Shown here in pieces: positions 47,501 through 58,850 of a DNA stretch of 64,000 nt. Where the stretch lies: assembly GCA_016647705.1 (NCBI GenBank), contig CM028333.1:20702243-20766242 (forward strand), in the 5' to 3' direction. The notes under the pieces were generated by a model. It was not told where the DNA came from. It saw only the letters and a program-made list of their open reading frames with translations, and searched no databases. Origin of the DNA: Eucommia ulmoides. Its lineage: Eukaryota > Streptophyta > Magnoliopsida > Garryales > Eucommiaceae. Made by a program: the position numbers and the translations under genes. How positions within the stretch are numbered: position 1 is the first letter of the stretch; each line of letters opens with the position of its first letter.

Positions 47501-49032
47501 ATGCCCCAGCCCCTTGGTTAGGGAGACGAAAGAAAGACAAGAAGTATAAAATGTGTCTTAGGGTTGGGGCAAGTGTGATAGGACCAAGTATCAAATGCAG
47601 TTTAGCTTGCGACTAGGGTTGACAAGCTCAAATCCTCTAGATCCGAGATAGGCAAGAACCACATAATGTGCTCCAGCCTGTGGTTGGGGAAAAAATGAGA
47701 AATCAAAAATATTAAATGTGCCCTAGCCTACGGCTAGGCCTAACTCTCAAATAATCGAATCTTTACAGGTTGCCTACGTATCAAGTTTAGCGTAGTTCAT
47801 TGGATGCCCCTTTCAGGGAAAATCACATACTTGAATGCTCATTTATATCTTTTGAATTTTCGGCAATAACAGTTTTCAATTTGAGCATGTTGGAAGATGA
47901 GATGACATGTTAATAAAGAAATGTATACTTCCATCCGTTTTCAGATCCCCGGAAGTAGACAAGATAACACTTTCAAAACAAAATCTTAGTCTGACAATAA
48001 ATTGTTCACCTTTGATAACTCGCAAATTTGATCCCCCCCCTCTTTCGTCGTAGTCACTCAACTGACGACGCTTGACTTTCTTGGGGTGATTCAATGATAT
48101 TCATTTATTTGAATTCAAAGACTTCTCTTTCCAACTCAGAGACAAAGCCCAACACGCCTCAAGGTGATTCAATGGTTTTTTTTTTTATTTGAACGCTTTC
48201 CAAATCAAGGGTTAGGCCCAACATATTTCCTTAAGGTCTCTTTGACTTGCCCGACTGGACTCTTGTCTTTCAAAATTTCTAGGTGCTTCGATGCTTGGGG
48301 TTCTAATACTCCAGTGTGCTCTGTGTTTTCTCAAGTCCTACGAAACAGATTTAGTTAAAAAATGTGCAAAAATGTTGAAAACTACTAGAATAACTACCTT
48401 TGATGCCCGATATGATTTTCTATGAGATTTTGTGTCGGATTGCAGAGGAATACGGTTCCAATACAGTCTTAGATCATGCCCAATGTTTCTTTCCACAAAT
48501 TCTGATTCCATTCAAATCCATCAAGTTCTAATCCGGAGAACCATAGTTTATCTACCAAATTGGCCCGAAGCAGAACCTTGAGTAAATCTATTTATCCTAT
48601 TATTTTCTTTTTAAATTTCTTTCTTATTTTGCATGAGCGCTTCTCACCCAGTTAGTTGGTTTTCTACGACCCTTACATTTTTTTTTTCTTTTTTTTCTTT
48701 TTGAAAAATATATGATCGTGCTTGCATTGATTCTGAAGCAACCGAGATTAGAAGTTAACTTGGTCATCTTTGTGAATCGAGACATTCTTACAACCCGAGG
48801 ATCCATCAACGAATTAGTAAATTTGGTGTCCAACAGTGTTGATTGATGGTGACAAATCTTCATTTTTATTTGCTCTATCCATGCCAGCTTTGGTCTTAAT
48901 TGAAGGGTTGAGCACTAGTATTATATTTGAGAGCCTCTTTATTGCGATTATTGATCTGGATGGTTGTGTTCCCTTTTCACCATTGGGTTTGACACCAGGC
49001 AAGCCAAATCAGTTTTATTAGATCATTAAGAT
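47501..49032 (-). other. Non-coding 3' region of the Ogre/Tat-like element
   Basis: No pol domain recognised on either strand. It contains the GTAGGCAACC-type block described for the element and otherwise unremarkable sequence. A C8 run lies at about 48,033-48,040. Confidence 0.45.
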
Positions 49033-49586
49033 GGCATTTGGTAACCATTTTTGTTCTCATCCCAACAGTGGGATGGGAATGAGATGAGAATTTTGTTTCT
49101 TTCTTGGGAGTAGAATCGCGTTTAGTAACGATAATATTTTTTTTTTTTGGGAACAGAATCGCGTTTGGTAACGATTTTATCATAAAATTAAAAAAAAAAA
49201 AAATTTTGAGAACATTTTTTTTTTGTTTTGGTCGGACGGCGACGGTGGCCAGACGGTGACCGGCAGGTGGCTGATGGTGGCCGGCCCGCGGTGCTGGAAG
49301 TTGTCAGACGGCGATGCCGGAGGTGACCGACGACGGTCGGTCGACGGCGACGGTGGCCGGCGGCAGACGGCGGATGAACAGTGGCAGTGATTTTTGGGAA
49401 TGGGATGGGAATAATGAAAAAAAAAAAAAATTCTAATTTCTTAAGAAAAAAGTGGGCACAATTCTCAAATGGGAATGGAATGGGAATGAGAACAAAAATT
49501 ATCAAACGTTATTCCCAAACAAAAATCCCAAAAATCTAAGAATGGGATAAGAATTTCTGGGATGGAAACGGTTGCCAAACGGGGCC
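49033..49586. mobile_element. hAT-type MITE with a GC-rich core
   Basis: Left end GGCATTTGGTAACCATTTTT; right end, read inversely, GGCCCCGTTTGGCAACCGTT. This TIR type with GTTTGGxAACC is common in plant hAT-like MITEs. Subterminal TCTCATTCCC/GGGAATGAGA inverted words support one element. The core 49,238-49,376 is strikingly GC-rich (GGTGGCCGGCGG-type). An 8-bp duplication is not clear. Confidence 0.6.
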
Positions 49587-50159
49587 TAAAAGACCAGTGG
49601 AGACAGCTTGACTAGCTTGCAGCAATATATCAAAACATCTTCAGGGCTATGGATGTCGATCTTGACTTTTGAATCCTTTGGTATTTTGGAATTGCTGTGA
49701 GATTTGGTCAAATGCCCTTTGGATCTTACCATCGTTTGGCAGAACCTAGTCTTCCTTTGTTTGTATTCCCATTGGATCGTGGTTTAGTTTTGTATTGAAA
49801 TCTTACTCCTCGCATCCTCGCTTAGTCACATCATATACAACATATCCAAACAATTTTGGGTACCTGAAAGAGTAAAATTCAAACATTAAACCATAGTTTG
49901 GATAAAAAAAACATTGCATTTATTGAAATTTAAAAAGTCATTACAGAGAAAATTATTTTCCATCTAGAAAGGTGAGTACACGAAAATGACCCAAATTTAT
50001 TAAAACACCTAGCAAATTGAAAGTGAACAATGATTCTAGTTTTGCAGCCTTTAGATTCTTCAACTCGAGCCTCAAGCAAATGAATCGCTCCCATCTCTGC
50101 CAATGTTTTGGTAAAGATTGACTTTATCACTCCCCGAAGGTGCATGCTCAGACAGCATA
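49587..50159. other. Non-coding part of the Ogre/Tat-like element
   Basis: Nothing recognisable. A short - strand frame (49,930-50,145) follows the gag end but is out of frame and unlike protease. Confidence 0.4.
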
Positions 50160-51954
50160 TTTAGTTGGTAATTCGGTGTAGCAGCCTCAGTTTTTTTGAA
50201 AACGTGATGGCTCATGTCCGTATGAATTCTCGAATCTTGTCTTTTAATTGGAAACAGTGGTCTGTAGTATGTCCTCTATCCTCGGAATGGTATTCGCATA
50301 ATGCGTTTGAAGTAGCGGCTTGACTCCCAAGCTTAATTGCATAGAAGGGCAAAGGAGTTAGTATCCCTTGTTTTAGACATTGTAGAAATAATTCAGTGAT
50401 GGGGACCAGAAGATTAAGTGGTTCATCTTCCTTATTCTGAAAGTGTTCCCTAAAAGCATGAGATAAATAATCATAGTGGTATTGGATTCTTGGCTTCAGG
50501 GTGTGGTTAGGAATTTGAGGTGGAGTTTTTTTATTTGGTTGATATAGAAGTGTATGGTAAGCGAGTGTTTGGTAGGCTTGATGATAGTATTGGGAGTACG
50601 ATTCTGGTAAAGGGGAGAATTATGGTATTGGGAGTAGTGTGGATGGTTTTGGGAATATAGCGGGTACCAGGGATAATTTTGGTTTTGGCAATTTTGAGCG
50701 GGATGGTTACGGTATTGGTTGCTTTAGTTTGGATAATTTTGGTAATGGGAAGTTTGGAAATTATTTTGGTGAGGGATTTGCTAGGGGAAAATAATGACTG
50801 CTACCTCATTCTCTTTCTTCTTTTGTGGAGTTGACTTTTTTATCGTATCGGCGGAGGCCCCTTTAATGGTTCCATTTTTTTATTCCTTCTTCTATCACTT
50901 CAGCTTGCTTGATTGCAACTCTAAAAGAAACTACCTCTAACTTGACAAACCCTGAAAGAACGGTGGCGTCTGAATCGACTTAAATATTCCTAACTGAGCC
51001 TCCTCGGTTAATTTGGAGACAACTTTGGCAGCCTCTTCCCTCAAATGGGCGGTGCACCTCTAAAAGCTTTCATAATTTTTCTTCAGTATCTGGTACATGG
51101 TACTATAATTTAGCACGACATCTTTGTTGTACATGTACTGCTCATAAAAGGCCTCTACCAAATCTTTGAAAGTTTTAATCTATGACATGTCCAGAGTCAT
51201 ATATAACTGGTCCCTTCAACGATCGACGGAACATCTTTAGGCAGAGATCTTTATTCTGAGCATGGACTCTCCATTCCTCCTTATAGATATTGAAGTACCA
51301 TTCTGGGGGGCTAGTAACGTTATATTTTGTGAACTCTAGGACTATGAATTTTTTTGGATACACCACTCGGGACGGTGCTGACAACTCCTTGTACCTTACT
51401 TTTCTGGAGGACTTTTCCCTTTTCAACTTTTCCACTGTTCTTTGTAATTCTTCTATTTTCGGAACCTAGGCTAGGTGAAGTCCATTCTCTTCTTTGCTAT
51501 TTTCGATTTTAGTGGCTCGAGTTGATTGATTGGCTTTCAGACCATTGGGTGGAGAAATAACTCTCTCCGGGTGAATGAGGATATGTGGTAAAGAGAAAAA
51601 TGGGTCTTCGGGTGAGACTTGATAGACATGCCCCTGGCAAGGATATGCTGGTGCACTATAGGAAAAATAATATTTTTCTTTTACCTTAGCAATTCTTATT
51701 TCAGCATCATTTTTCTGCATTATTGCTTTCCATAATTCTTCTTCATAGTGCAGCTGTAATGGTTCTTTTCTTTTTAGAATTCTGAAATCCACTTCCTGAA
51801 TGTGTCATTCGTAGTAAATTTTCTAATGATCGTCTTCCATAATTAAGTGGAAGGGTCCGAAAGCATAATGATGGGGCATGAAATTGATGTTGTAGGCAAC
51901 GTTGTCATAGTTCCATACTTTTATTTGATCTTCAAGGCTAAGGTTATCACAGAT
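50160..51954 (-). pseudogene. gag of the Ogre/Tat-like element
   Basis: In order on the - strand: ILLRKIKTIPTFFEPPSLSQ near the upstream junction, YEEELWKAIMQKNDAEIRIA, SYSAPAYPCQGHVYQVSPED, a coiled-coil-like ELQRTVEKLKREKSS, and the capsid core YPKKFIVLEFTKYNVTSPPE with MFRRSLKGPVI. Pro-rich sequence follows, and finally a zinc-knuckle-like CEYHSEDRGHTTDHC typical of Tat/Ogre gag, with QLKDKI after it. Stops and frameshifts between the blocks. The N-terminus is lost or fused to viral sequence. Confidence 0.75.
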
Positions 51955-52600
51955 TCATGGTCTATCTATAGGTTGGCTGAGAGAAGGTGGTTCAAAGAAT
52001 GTTGGAATAGTTTTTATTTTTCGAAGTAATATTTTATGTTTTGCCTGAATATGTGGGTATCCTTCAAAGATTGGTCCAAGAGATTTGATGGCAACTTCTA
52101 CCATATTGGTTGGGCTTTCTTCAAAAATGTGACAAACACAAGTGGCGAGTTTTCTGCCAAAGAATTCTGTTTGGCTAGGGTTGTGAAAAAACATGGCGGC
52201 TAGGAATCCATAGTCTAAAAGTCTTTGTGGTGTGAGAGATATTTTATGGTTCTTGTGGTAAAATGTTATGGTATGATAATTTAGAAGGTCAAGTTCGAGA
52301 CGAATGATGGTGTACATGAGTTTACATTTACACTCGACATGTTCAAAATGGAATCTCTTGACAATGTCGACTGTTACGACAACATGTGGTTAATTGGTAG
52401 TGATTTTCTGTAACATATCTAGCTCCTGGAAAAAAGGTGTGTTTGGTCCAGTTGTTTCTAAAGAATTGTTGGATGGCGATTTGGATTTCCAGATCAAGGC
52501 GATTTTTGTGGTGGATAATGGTTGATCAGATAAGCTGAGGAAATTGATCAAGAAAGGTATGGGTGAAAAAGAAGGCTCAAGTTTTTAGATTTGTGCTTTG
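51955..52600 (-). other. Junction zone between pararetroviral and Ogre/Tat sequence
   Basis: One - strand frame (52,317-51,955) runs from sequence that appears to continue the viral ORF into sequence resembling the gag N-terminus, without an obvious break. I cannot place the junction to better than a few hundred bases. It may be a recombination fusion or an integration point. Confidence 0.35.
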
Positions 52601-53412
52601 TTCTTTGGTTAAAGAAGAAAATTGATGAGATGAAGTAAATTGTTGGGATGTAGATGCTCCTTTAAGGTCACAAATAATTTTTTTCAAATAAAGAAACTTT
52701 TTCTTTTAAAATCATTTTTGTTTGAGAGAGAAGGAAAATTTATTCACTCTGTTTATCACTTTTAAGATGAAAGAAATTATTATGTGACAATAATTATAGG
52801 TTTTGAAATTCAAGATTTCTGCAATTTTGCATAAGTTGGAAACAACTTTCACGTTGATTTTGAAATATCTGTGATTGTTCTAAAAGGTTTGGGATCTTTA
52901 GAAGACTGCTCCCCATAATCTGCAAAACTTTTGAACATTTTCAGAGTGTTAGGATTAGTTTCTGTGATATTATTATTTTGTGAAAATTCAATAGCACAAG
53001 AGGATATTAAATAATTAATGCCAAGTTGTGATTTTGCAAAGTCTAGGGCTGATGAAAGATCATAAAAACCTTTCTAAAATGGTCTAGGATAATTATCAAT
53101 TCTTTTTATTACTTCTGTCCAGTTGTGAAAGACTCTTGTTTCTAATCCTTTGACTATCACATAGTAAGAATATTTCTGATGTGCTTTGAAAGTCCCTAGT
53201 TTAACAAAATATTCTGTGAGTGCATTTAAAATTCTTATTTTAACAATATTTTCGCTTTCTAAAATTTTGAGATTCCATATATTATCTAAAAGATACTCTT
53301 GTTGTTCGGTAATTCTGTAACTAGCTCTAAATTTCTTACTTTGATTTTGGTAAACTGGAAACTCTGTCTTTCGATACTTTATCATCCTTCTCTCCATCTG
53401 TAATGAAATCAA
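52601..53412 (-). pseudogene. Endogenous pararetrovirus: viroplasmin-like region
   Basis: The frame 53,412-53,074 contains YSYYVIVKG and NWTEV, the start of the viroplasmin/RNase H1 N-terminal-like fold found in Caulimoviridae. A degraded downstream part follows. Stops are frequent below 53,074. The position, downstream of RNase H on the same strand, fits a virus-derived block. It is defective. The genus is uncertain, though the layout resembles Florendovirus-type endogenous viruses. Confidence 0.6.
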
Positions 53413-53890
53413 GTCAATATTAAGAATATATTTTCCTAGATAAATAATCTGCTAAACTGTTATTTGTTCCTTTAATATGTTCAAGTTCCACTTTATATTC
53501 GTTACCTGCAATACTATTTACAAAATTGACCCATCTTTTTTGATGTATTTTTTTTTCACTACTTTTGTTATAGAATCTAAATATATTTTCACAATATGTT
53601 CTAACCGTAAATTCTTTATTTAGAAATAGTCGAAAACTGTCTAATGCATTAATTACTCCTAACAATTAATAATCTAGGCTCGTTAGTGCCGTATCTTTTT
53701 CTTTATATTTTCCTGATCCGTATCTACATAATTTCTCTTCTTTTTTGTCTGAATATTTGTTAGGTTTGCAGTATAGAACTGCTCTCCATCCTTCTTGCGA
53801 GGCATCTGTTTCTATTATTTTATAATCTGTTTCTAAGGGTAATTGTACTTCTGGGAGTTGCTTGCATTTTTCTTTGATTTTTTGAATTAT
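53413..53890 (-). pseudogene. Endogenous pararetrovirus: RNase H
   Basis: The - strand shows ETDAS, the N-terminal RNase H Asp, near 53,800-53,830. Further on come EFTVRTYCENI, where the expected Asp is Tyr, and VELEHIKGTNNSLADYLSR. The last phrase is the conserved end of Caulimoviridae RNase H. A frame change separates the two parts, and a key Asp appears replaced, so the enzyme is inactive. Confidence 0.75.
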
Positions 53891-54540
53891 TTTTATATCT
53901 TCTGTATTAAATAACTTTTATCATTTTCGTCTAGTTTTACAATATAATGGTCCTATTATTTTTCCTAAGTCTTTAATATATATTCTAGCATAATTTAAAA
54001 ATCCTAAGAAAACCTGAAATTGCTTAGTTTATATTATTTTGTCTAAAAATTCTAATATCTTTTTTACAATATGTGGTTATAATTTAATTTTTCCTTTTCC
54101 TATTTATGTTCCCAAGAATCTTATATATTCTTTGAAGAGTTCCATTTTATTTTTACTTATTATTATTCCATTATTCAAAAATTCTGTGAATATTGTAAGT
54201 AGGTGATCCATGTGTTCTTTATTTTGCGAGTACACTAAAATATCATCTATATATACTAATGCAAATTTTCTATACTTCAAAAATATGTTATCAATTTTTC
54301 TTTGAAATATGCTTGGTGCATTTTTTAATCCAAAAGGTAAAACTAACCATTTAAAATGTCCATTAGGACATGAGAAAGCTGTCTAAGGAATACTGTCTTT
54401 GTTCATTTTTATTCGCCAAAATCATGATTTATAATCAAATTTGCTAAAAATTATTTTTCCCTGTATGCAATTTATTAACATATCTTTATCTGGTATTGGG
54501 TATTTGTCTTAGTGTCTTTTAACCACAATTTTTTTTTTAT
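53891..54540 (-). pseudogene. Endogenous pararetrovirus: reverse transcriptase
   Basis: The - strand shows an RT with TAFSCPNGHFKWLVLPFGLK and the active site VYIDDILVY (YIDD at 54,242-54,253), as in Caulimoviridae. At least four in-frame stops are present. The upstream end is cut at about 54,540, where the chromovirus 3' LTR sequence begins; protease, coat and movement regions are absent. Old, non-functional relic. Confidence 0.8.
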
Positions 54541-54817
54541 TTACGCTAATTACTCTTTTGAAATAAAGAAAATATTAACTATATCCCCAAATTTCTTAAA
54601 ATCATATTTTAAATAACTTAATAATCCCCTAACTTTAAAAGTCTAAATTAAAATTAATACATTAATCCCTAAAAAATTTTAAATTCAACCTTTTAAATAT
54701 CCAAGTAACCCTTAAAATTTTTAAAGTAAATATTAAATAGCACAGTGCACCCCATTATTTTTCTAAATGTTCTAAAATGCAACTAAAAATATGCATGTAC
54801 AAGAGTTAGGCTTTACA
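54541..54817 (-). repeat. Partial 3' LTR of the chromovirus
   Basis: On the - strand it starts TGTAAAGCCTAAC directly after the PPT CTTTTAGGGGGGAAGGAT. It is cut at about 54,540 by pararetroviral sequence. The corresponding segment of the 5' LTR lies beyond its truncation point, so no direct repeat is visible. Confidence 0.6.
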
Positions 54818-54835
54818 ATCCTTCCCCCCTAAAAG

Positions 54836-55418
54836 AAATTTTGTCCCGAAATTTTAGTTGCCTTGAAAAAATAAATGCAGATATTTCTTTTTCATCTTCT
54901 CTTCTCTTTTCCACGTCGCTTCCTCCACCAAGTGATTGCGACATAGTACTTTCACCAACGGAATCGTTTTCGTTCGCAACACTTGATCTTTACGGTTTAG
55001 AATCTAGACTAGCACCTCAGCGTATGTCAAGTCTTCTTTCAATTCGATTGATTGAGAAGTCAACACATGGCACATATTTTCTAAGCATCGATCCATGGAA
55101 AGCATCGTGCAATCTAGACAATTCTGGCAGTAGAGCTAGCCGATAAGTCGTTGTGCCAACCCGTTCTAGAATCGCGTATGGCCTGATATACCTTGGACTT
55201 AGCTTCCTCTTCTTCCCAAATCTCATTATGCCCTTCCATGGGAATATACGCAAAAACTCATAATCACCCACTTCAAATTCTAAATATCATCTATGTTTGT
55301 CAACACAGCTCTTTTGCCGACTCTGAGCAGTCTTTAGTCTTTCTTGAATCACTTTCACCTTGTCCGCCATCATCTGGGCTATATCTAATATCAATAATTT
55401 TTGTTCTCTAACTTCAAT
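54836..55418 (-). pseudogene. Chromovirus integrase C-terminus and chromodomain
   Basis: The frame reads FPWKGIMRFGKKRKLSPRYI, ILERVGTTTYRLALLPELSR, LHDAFHGSMLRKYV (GPY/F module), then, with frame changes, ILDRKDQVLR and an EATW-like end, a chromodomain that targets integration to modified histones. The first part (VIQERLKTAQSRQKS) abuts the solo LTR at 55,424. Confidence 0.8.
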
Positions 55419-57576
55419 TCAACTGACGCTCCCCGATTTTCCAAAAAAATAAAAAATAATAAATAATAAATAAGCTTAAGGAGATGGGGGGTTTTAAAGC
55501 GTCGATTTTCAAAAAATACTTAGGCTATTTTTAAAAAAATAAGAAGTTGTCACCTAACATTAGATTTAAATGGTGTGCTAAGTCATTGAATTTTTAGAAA
55601 ACAATTTAAAAGGCCTAAGTAAAAAAATTGACTCCAAAAAAACACAGTTAAACCAAAAATTCATTTAAAGGCTCGAGGGTCGGTTACAATTGGGGAAGGT
55701 GTTAGGCACTCCAAGACGCCCATCTAAAAATGGTACCTTATGTCCAATTAGTTTAGTCCAAGTGTTTTATTTTATTTTGAAATCATTTCTTCTTATAAAT
55801 TTTTTTTGGTATTTTCACAAATAAGGTGGAACAAATTTTTAAATTTTTTGGAATGTTCCCCCGGTATAACCTCTTATCGAATATTAAGGATTCGATAAGG
55901 ATGGTCTCCGGGGAATATTCATATATGTTTCCTAAAGATTTCTTTACTTTAAATGGACAAACTCAAATAAGTGAATATATATGAAAATAAAAATGCAAAA
56001 ACAACAATTATATGAATTTATTTTATATGCAAAAATGACCAAAAAAAAAATTAAAGGGTTTAATTTAAATATGTCAATGCAAACTGATATGAATACTACG
56101 TGAATTAACCTAATTATATGTGATAATGATTTAATTATAACAAAAACGTAAGTGGTACACGTGTCGTGACTAGATATAAAAAAGTAACATGGATTTATGA
56201 AATAAAAAATAAAAAAACTGTGTAGAAAAAAAATGTGTGAGTGATGAAAGCGTATTAAACATGCTATCTAAATAATGCAAAAAATAAACACGCTAAGTGG
56301 ATGGAAAAAAAAAAGTCTACTTTGAATTTGTCTGATTAATTTAAAGAAGTCTCGATTTGAAATTCTCTCAAATTCTATGGATATGAGAATCAATGGGGGT
56401 TCACGGAAACAATTTAGTTGAAATTAATCTTTTTGAAACTTAAACGAAATCCCACGAAAAATCTACCGAGGAAAGAGATTTCCTAAAATCATTCGTTTCT
56501 AAATTCCACTCGGGTCGGGAAATGGAAACTAGACCACGAAAAACTCTCTCACGATTTATTAAATCGTCGAATTCAACTTAAGGTTCGTAAAGATTAATTC
56601 CTACCAATGAAAAATTTTATTATTATTTTTTTGATTTTTGATTTTTGATTTTTGATTTTTTACGGTGTTGATATAAAGAATAAAATTAAAATTAAAATTA
56701 AAAAAATGCAGAAAAAATACAAAATAAAAAAATGCAGCAAAATAAAACATCATTTACCTAACGCTCGGAGTTAGGTTTAAGCACGAGAAACTCACTCCTG
56801 CGTTTTTATCGGATCATCGGACGACTTATTTTTTTAACTTTTCCTCTTTATTATAATAAAATAAAAAAATGCAAAAAATAAAAAATAAATAAAAAATAGC
56901 GAGATATGGGTGTCCTCATTTAAACGCTCAGAGATTCAGATCGACAATGGAGAATCTTATCCTGTCGTTTTTCATCGAGTCATCGGACAATAAAAAAATA
57001 AAACTTGCAGGAATTTAAATTGCGAAAAGAACAAAGTAAACTGAAAAAAGAATTAAAAATCAGAAAATATACCTGTTCTAGGCCAAAAATCCCGATACTC
57101 GGACTTTTCTATCATGCATAGAGCTTCCCGAAAAGGTTTACGATAAGAATCATTCTCTAAGAATTTTTTCTCTCAATTTCTGAATCTCCCTGATGGGTTT
57201 CTCTCTAAATTTTTGTGTGTTTTAAACTATGAGGAGAAAGGTCATATTTATAATAAGGATAGGGAGTGAAAAATCCTAGAAACTCTAGGAAACCCTAATC
57301 TCAATTTGGCGATAAAAATGAAACAAAATCTAAATAGAAAGGAAGAAAGAAACATAATCCTATTTCGACAAAGAAACATTTTTCTTTTCTATTTTCTCTT
57401 TTTTTTTTTTTTTTTTTTTTACCTTTTCCTTTTTCTTTTTTTTTTCAACTTTACTTTATTTTCTTCTTTTTCCATTTTTCTATTTTTTTTTAAAATAAAA
57501 CAAAATAAATGATAAAATAAAGAATAAAGTATAAAATATTTTTGTAAGACGGTCAAAATATTGTGTCTACACCAAC
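55419..57576 (-). mobile_element. Solo LTR (Ogre/Tat family) inside the chromovirus integrase
   Basis: The element is 55,424-57,571 (2,148 bp). The + strand starts TGACGCTCCCCGATTTTCC and ends TGTGTCTACA. Flanks are TCAAC (55,419-55,423) and CCAAC (57,572-57,576), a 5-bp duplication with one change. It aligns with the LTR at 44,818-46,922. Removing it with one flank restores the integrase frame from CRTLVCW into EVREQKLL, the conserved order in this clade. TATA-like TTATAAATATGAC on the - strand is near 57,238-57,252. Confidence 0.9.
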
Positions 57577-58410
57577 AGACTAGAGTTCTGCACTTTCTGC
57601 CATACAGTGCTTCATATGGTGTGCCATCTCGATTGCCGAATGGTAGCTATTGTTATAGGTAAATTCCATCAACGTCAAACAATCATCCCAGCTCCGATTG
57701 GCCATCTGTCCGAGGATGAAAAGTTGTACTGAATTTTAGCGTGGTACCGAGAGCATCTTGAAGACTTGGCCAAAATTTTGACGTAAATCTCGGATCTCTA
57801 TCCGACACTATGGAAGCCGACGCACCATACAATCTGACAATCTCGTCAATATACAATTCTGCATATTTGTCCATGGAGTACGTCGTTTTCACGGTAAGAA
57901 AATGAGCAGACTTGGTGAGTCTATCGACAATCACCCAGATAGAATTATGTCTCTTTTGAGTGTGGGGCAATCCCGAAACAAAATCCATCGTGATATGTTC
58001 CCACTTCCACTCGAGGATATGCAAATGCTGCAATAATCCTCCTGGTTGATGGTGTTTGATCTTGACTTGCTAACAAAAGAGACATCTGACAACAAATTCT
58101 ACAATTTCTCATTTCATTCCATTCGACCATTAGTGTTCTCTCAAATCCTGATACATCTTGGTACTGCCTAGATGCATTGCATATATTGAGCTATGCGCTT
58201 CCTCCAAAATATCTTTATTCAAATCGACATTATTAGGAACACACAGGCTATTCTCCACCATCAAGGCTTCATCATTTTCCCTGACGCTATAGTCAGCTCT
58301 TTGACTATTCTTCTCTTCATCTCTAATCTTCCCCAATTGAACATCTGACTTTTGCTTTTCTATAATGCAGTCGATTAATGTCGGTGTCAAGGTGAAAATA
58401 GCAAGCAACG
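57577..58410 (-). pseudogene. Chromovirus integrase, zinc-binding and catalytic core
   Basis: The - strand shows AHSSIYAMHLGSTKMYQDLR and RCLFC (zinc-binding H...C), PGGLLQHLHILEWKWEHITM with MDFVSGLP (first Asp), then IVSDRDPRFTSKFW (second Asp) and FHPRTDGQSE (third residue, Glu). The core is nearly continuous over 57,683-58,033. Stops occur before and after. The third-motif helix is degraded toward 57,660. Confidence 0.85.
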
Positions 58411-58850
58411 ATGCCGTCTAACCAATTGCCAACTGTACTCAGAGAGATCTCAGCTCAGCATATAGGTTAGTATGAACAACTCGTAGATGTGCAATCAAAC
58501 CTGCCGATTTTCAACTCAACGCATCTGCTACAACATTGGCCTTTCTAGCGTGCTAATGGATAGTACAATCATAGTTTTTAATCAACTCTATCCAACGCCT
58601 CTGTCTCAGATTTAGTTCTTTCTGAGTAAACAAATATTTCAAACTCTGGTGACCGGTGTATATCTCACATGTCTCACCATACAAATGTCTCCAGAGTTTC
58701 AAGAGGCATATGTAATCGTGCGGTCATATTGCATCAGTACATAACCTAACCCCTGTTGTGAAGCGTTACTATATATCACAAAGCTACCGCCTTTTGTCAG
58801 GAGAGAAAGTATTTGCGCAGATATCAGTCTATTTTTCAGCTCCTGGAAGC
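58411..58850 (-). pseudogene. Chromovirus RNase H (degraded)
   Basis: Between RT and integrase on the - strand, with weak remnants of the RNase H region (for example around 58,560-58,790). Stops and frameshifts prevent residue-level assignment; the call rests partly on position. Confidence 0.55.

Larger units (their letters stand above)
44818..51954 (-). mobile_element. Ogre/Tat-like Ty3/gypsy fragment: 3' LTR, 3' UTR, gag
   Basis: On the - strand the parts are gag (51,954 to about 50,160), a long non-coding region with a MITE and tandem repeats, a purine tract, and a 2.1-kb LTR (44,818-46,922). No protease, RT or integrase is seen between gag and the LTR, so the copy is internally deleted or a non-autonomous derivative. 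The upstream end is lost at the pararetrovirus junction. Phrases such as CTACGCTAAACTTGATACGT and GTAGGCAACC (about 47,770-47,810, - strand) are typical of Ogre/Tat untranslated regions. Confidence 0.75.

Noticed and set aside
54841-55146. 101-codon + strand frame
   Set aside because: Antisense shadow of the chromodomain/integrase end.
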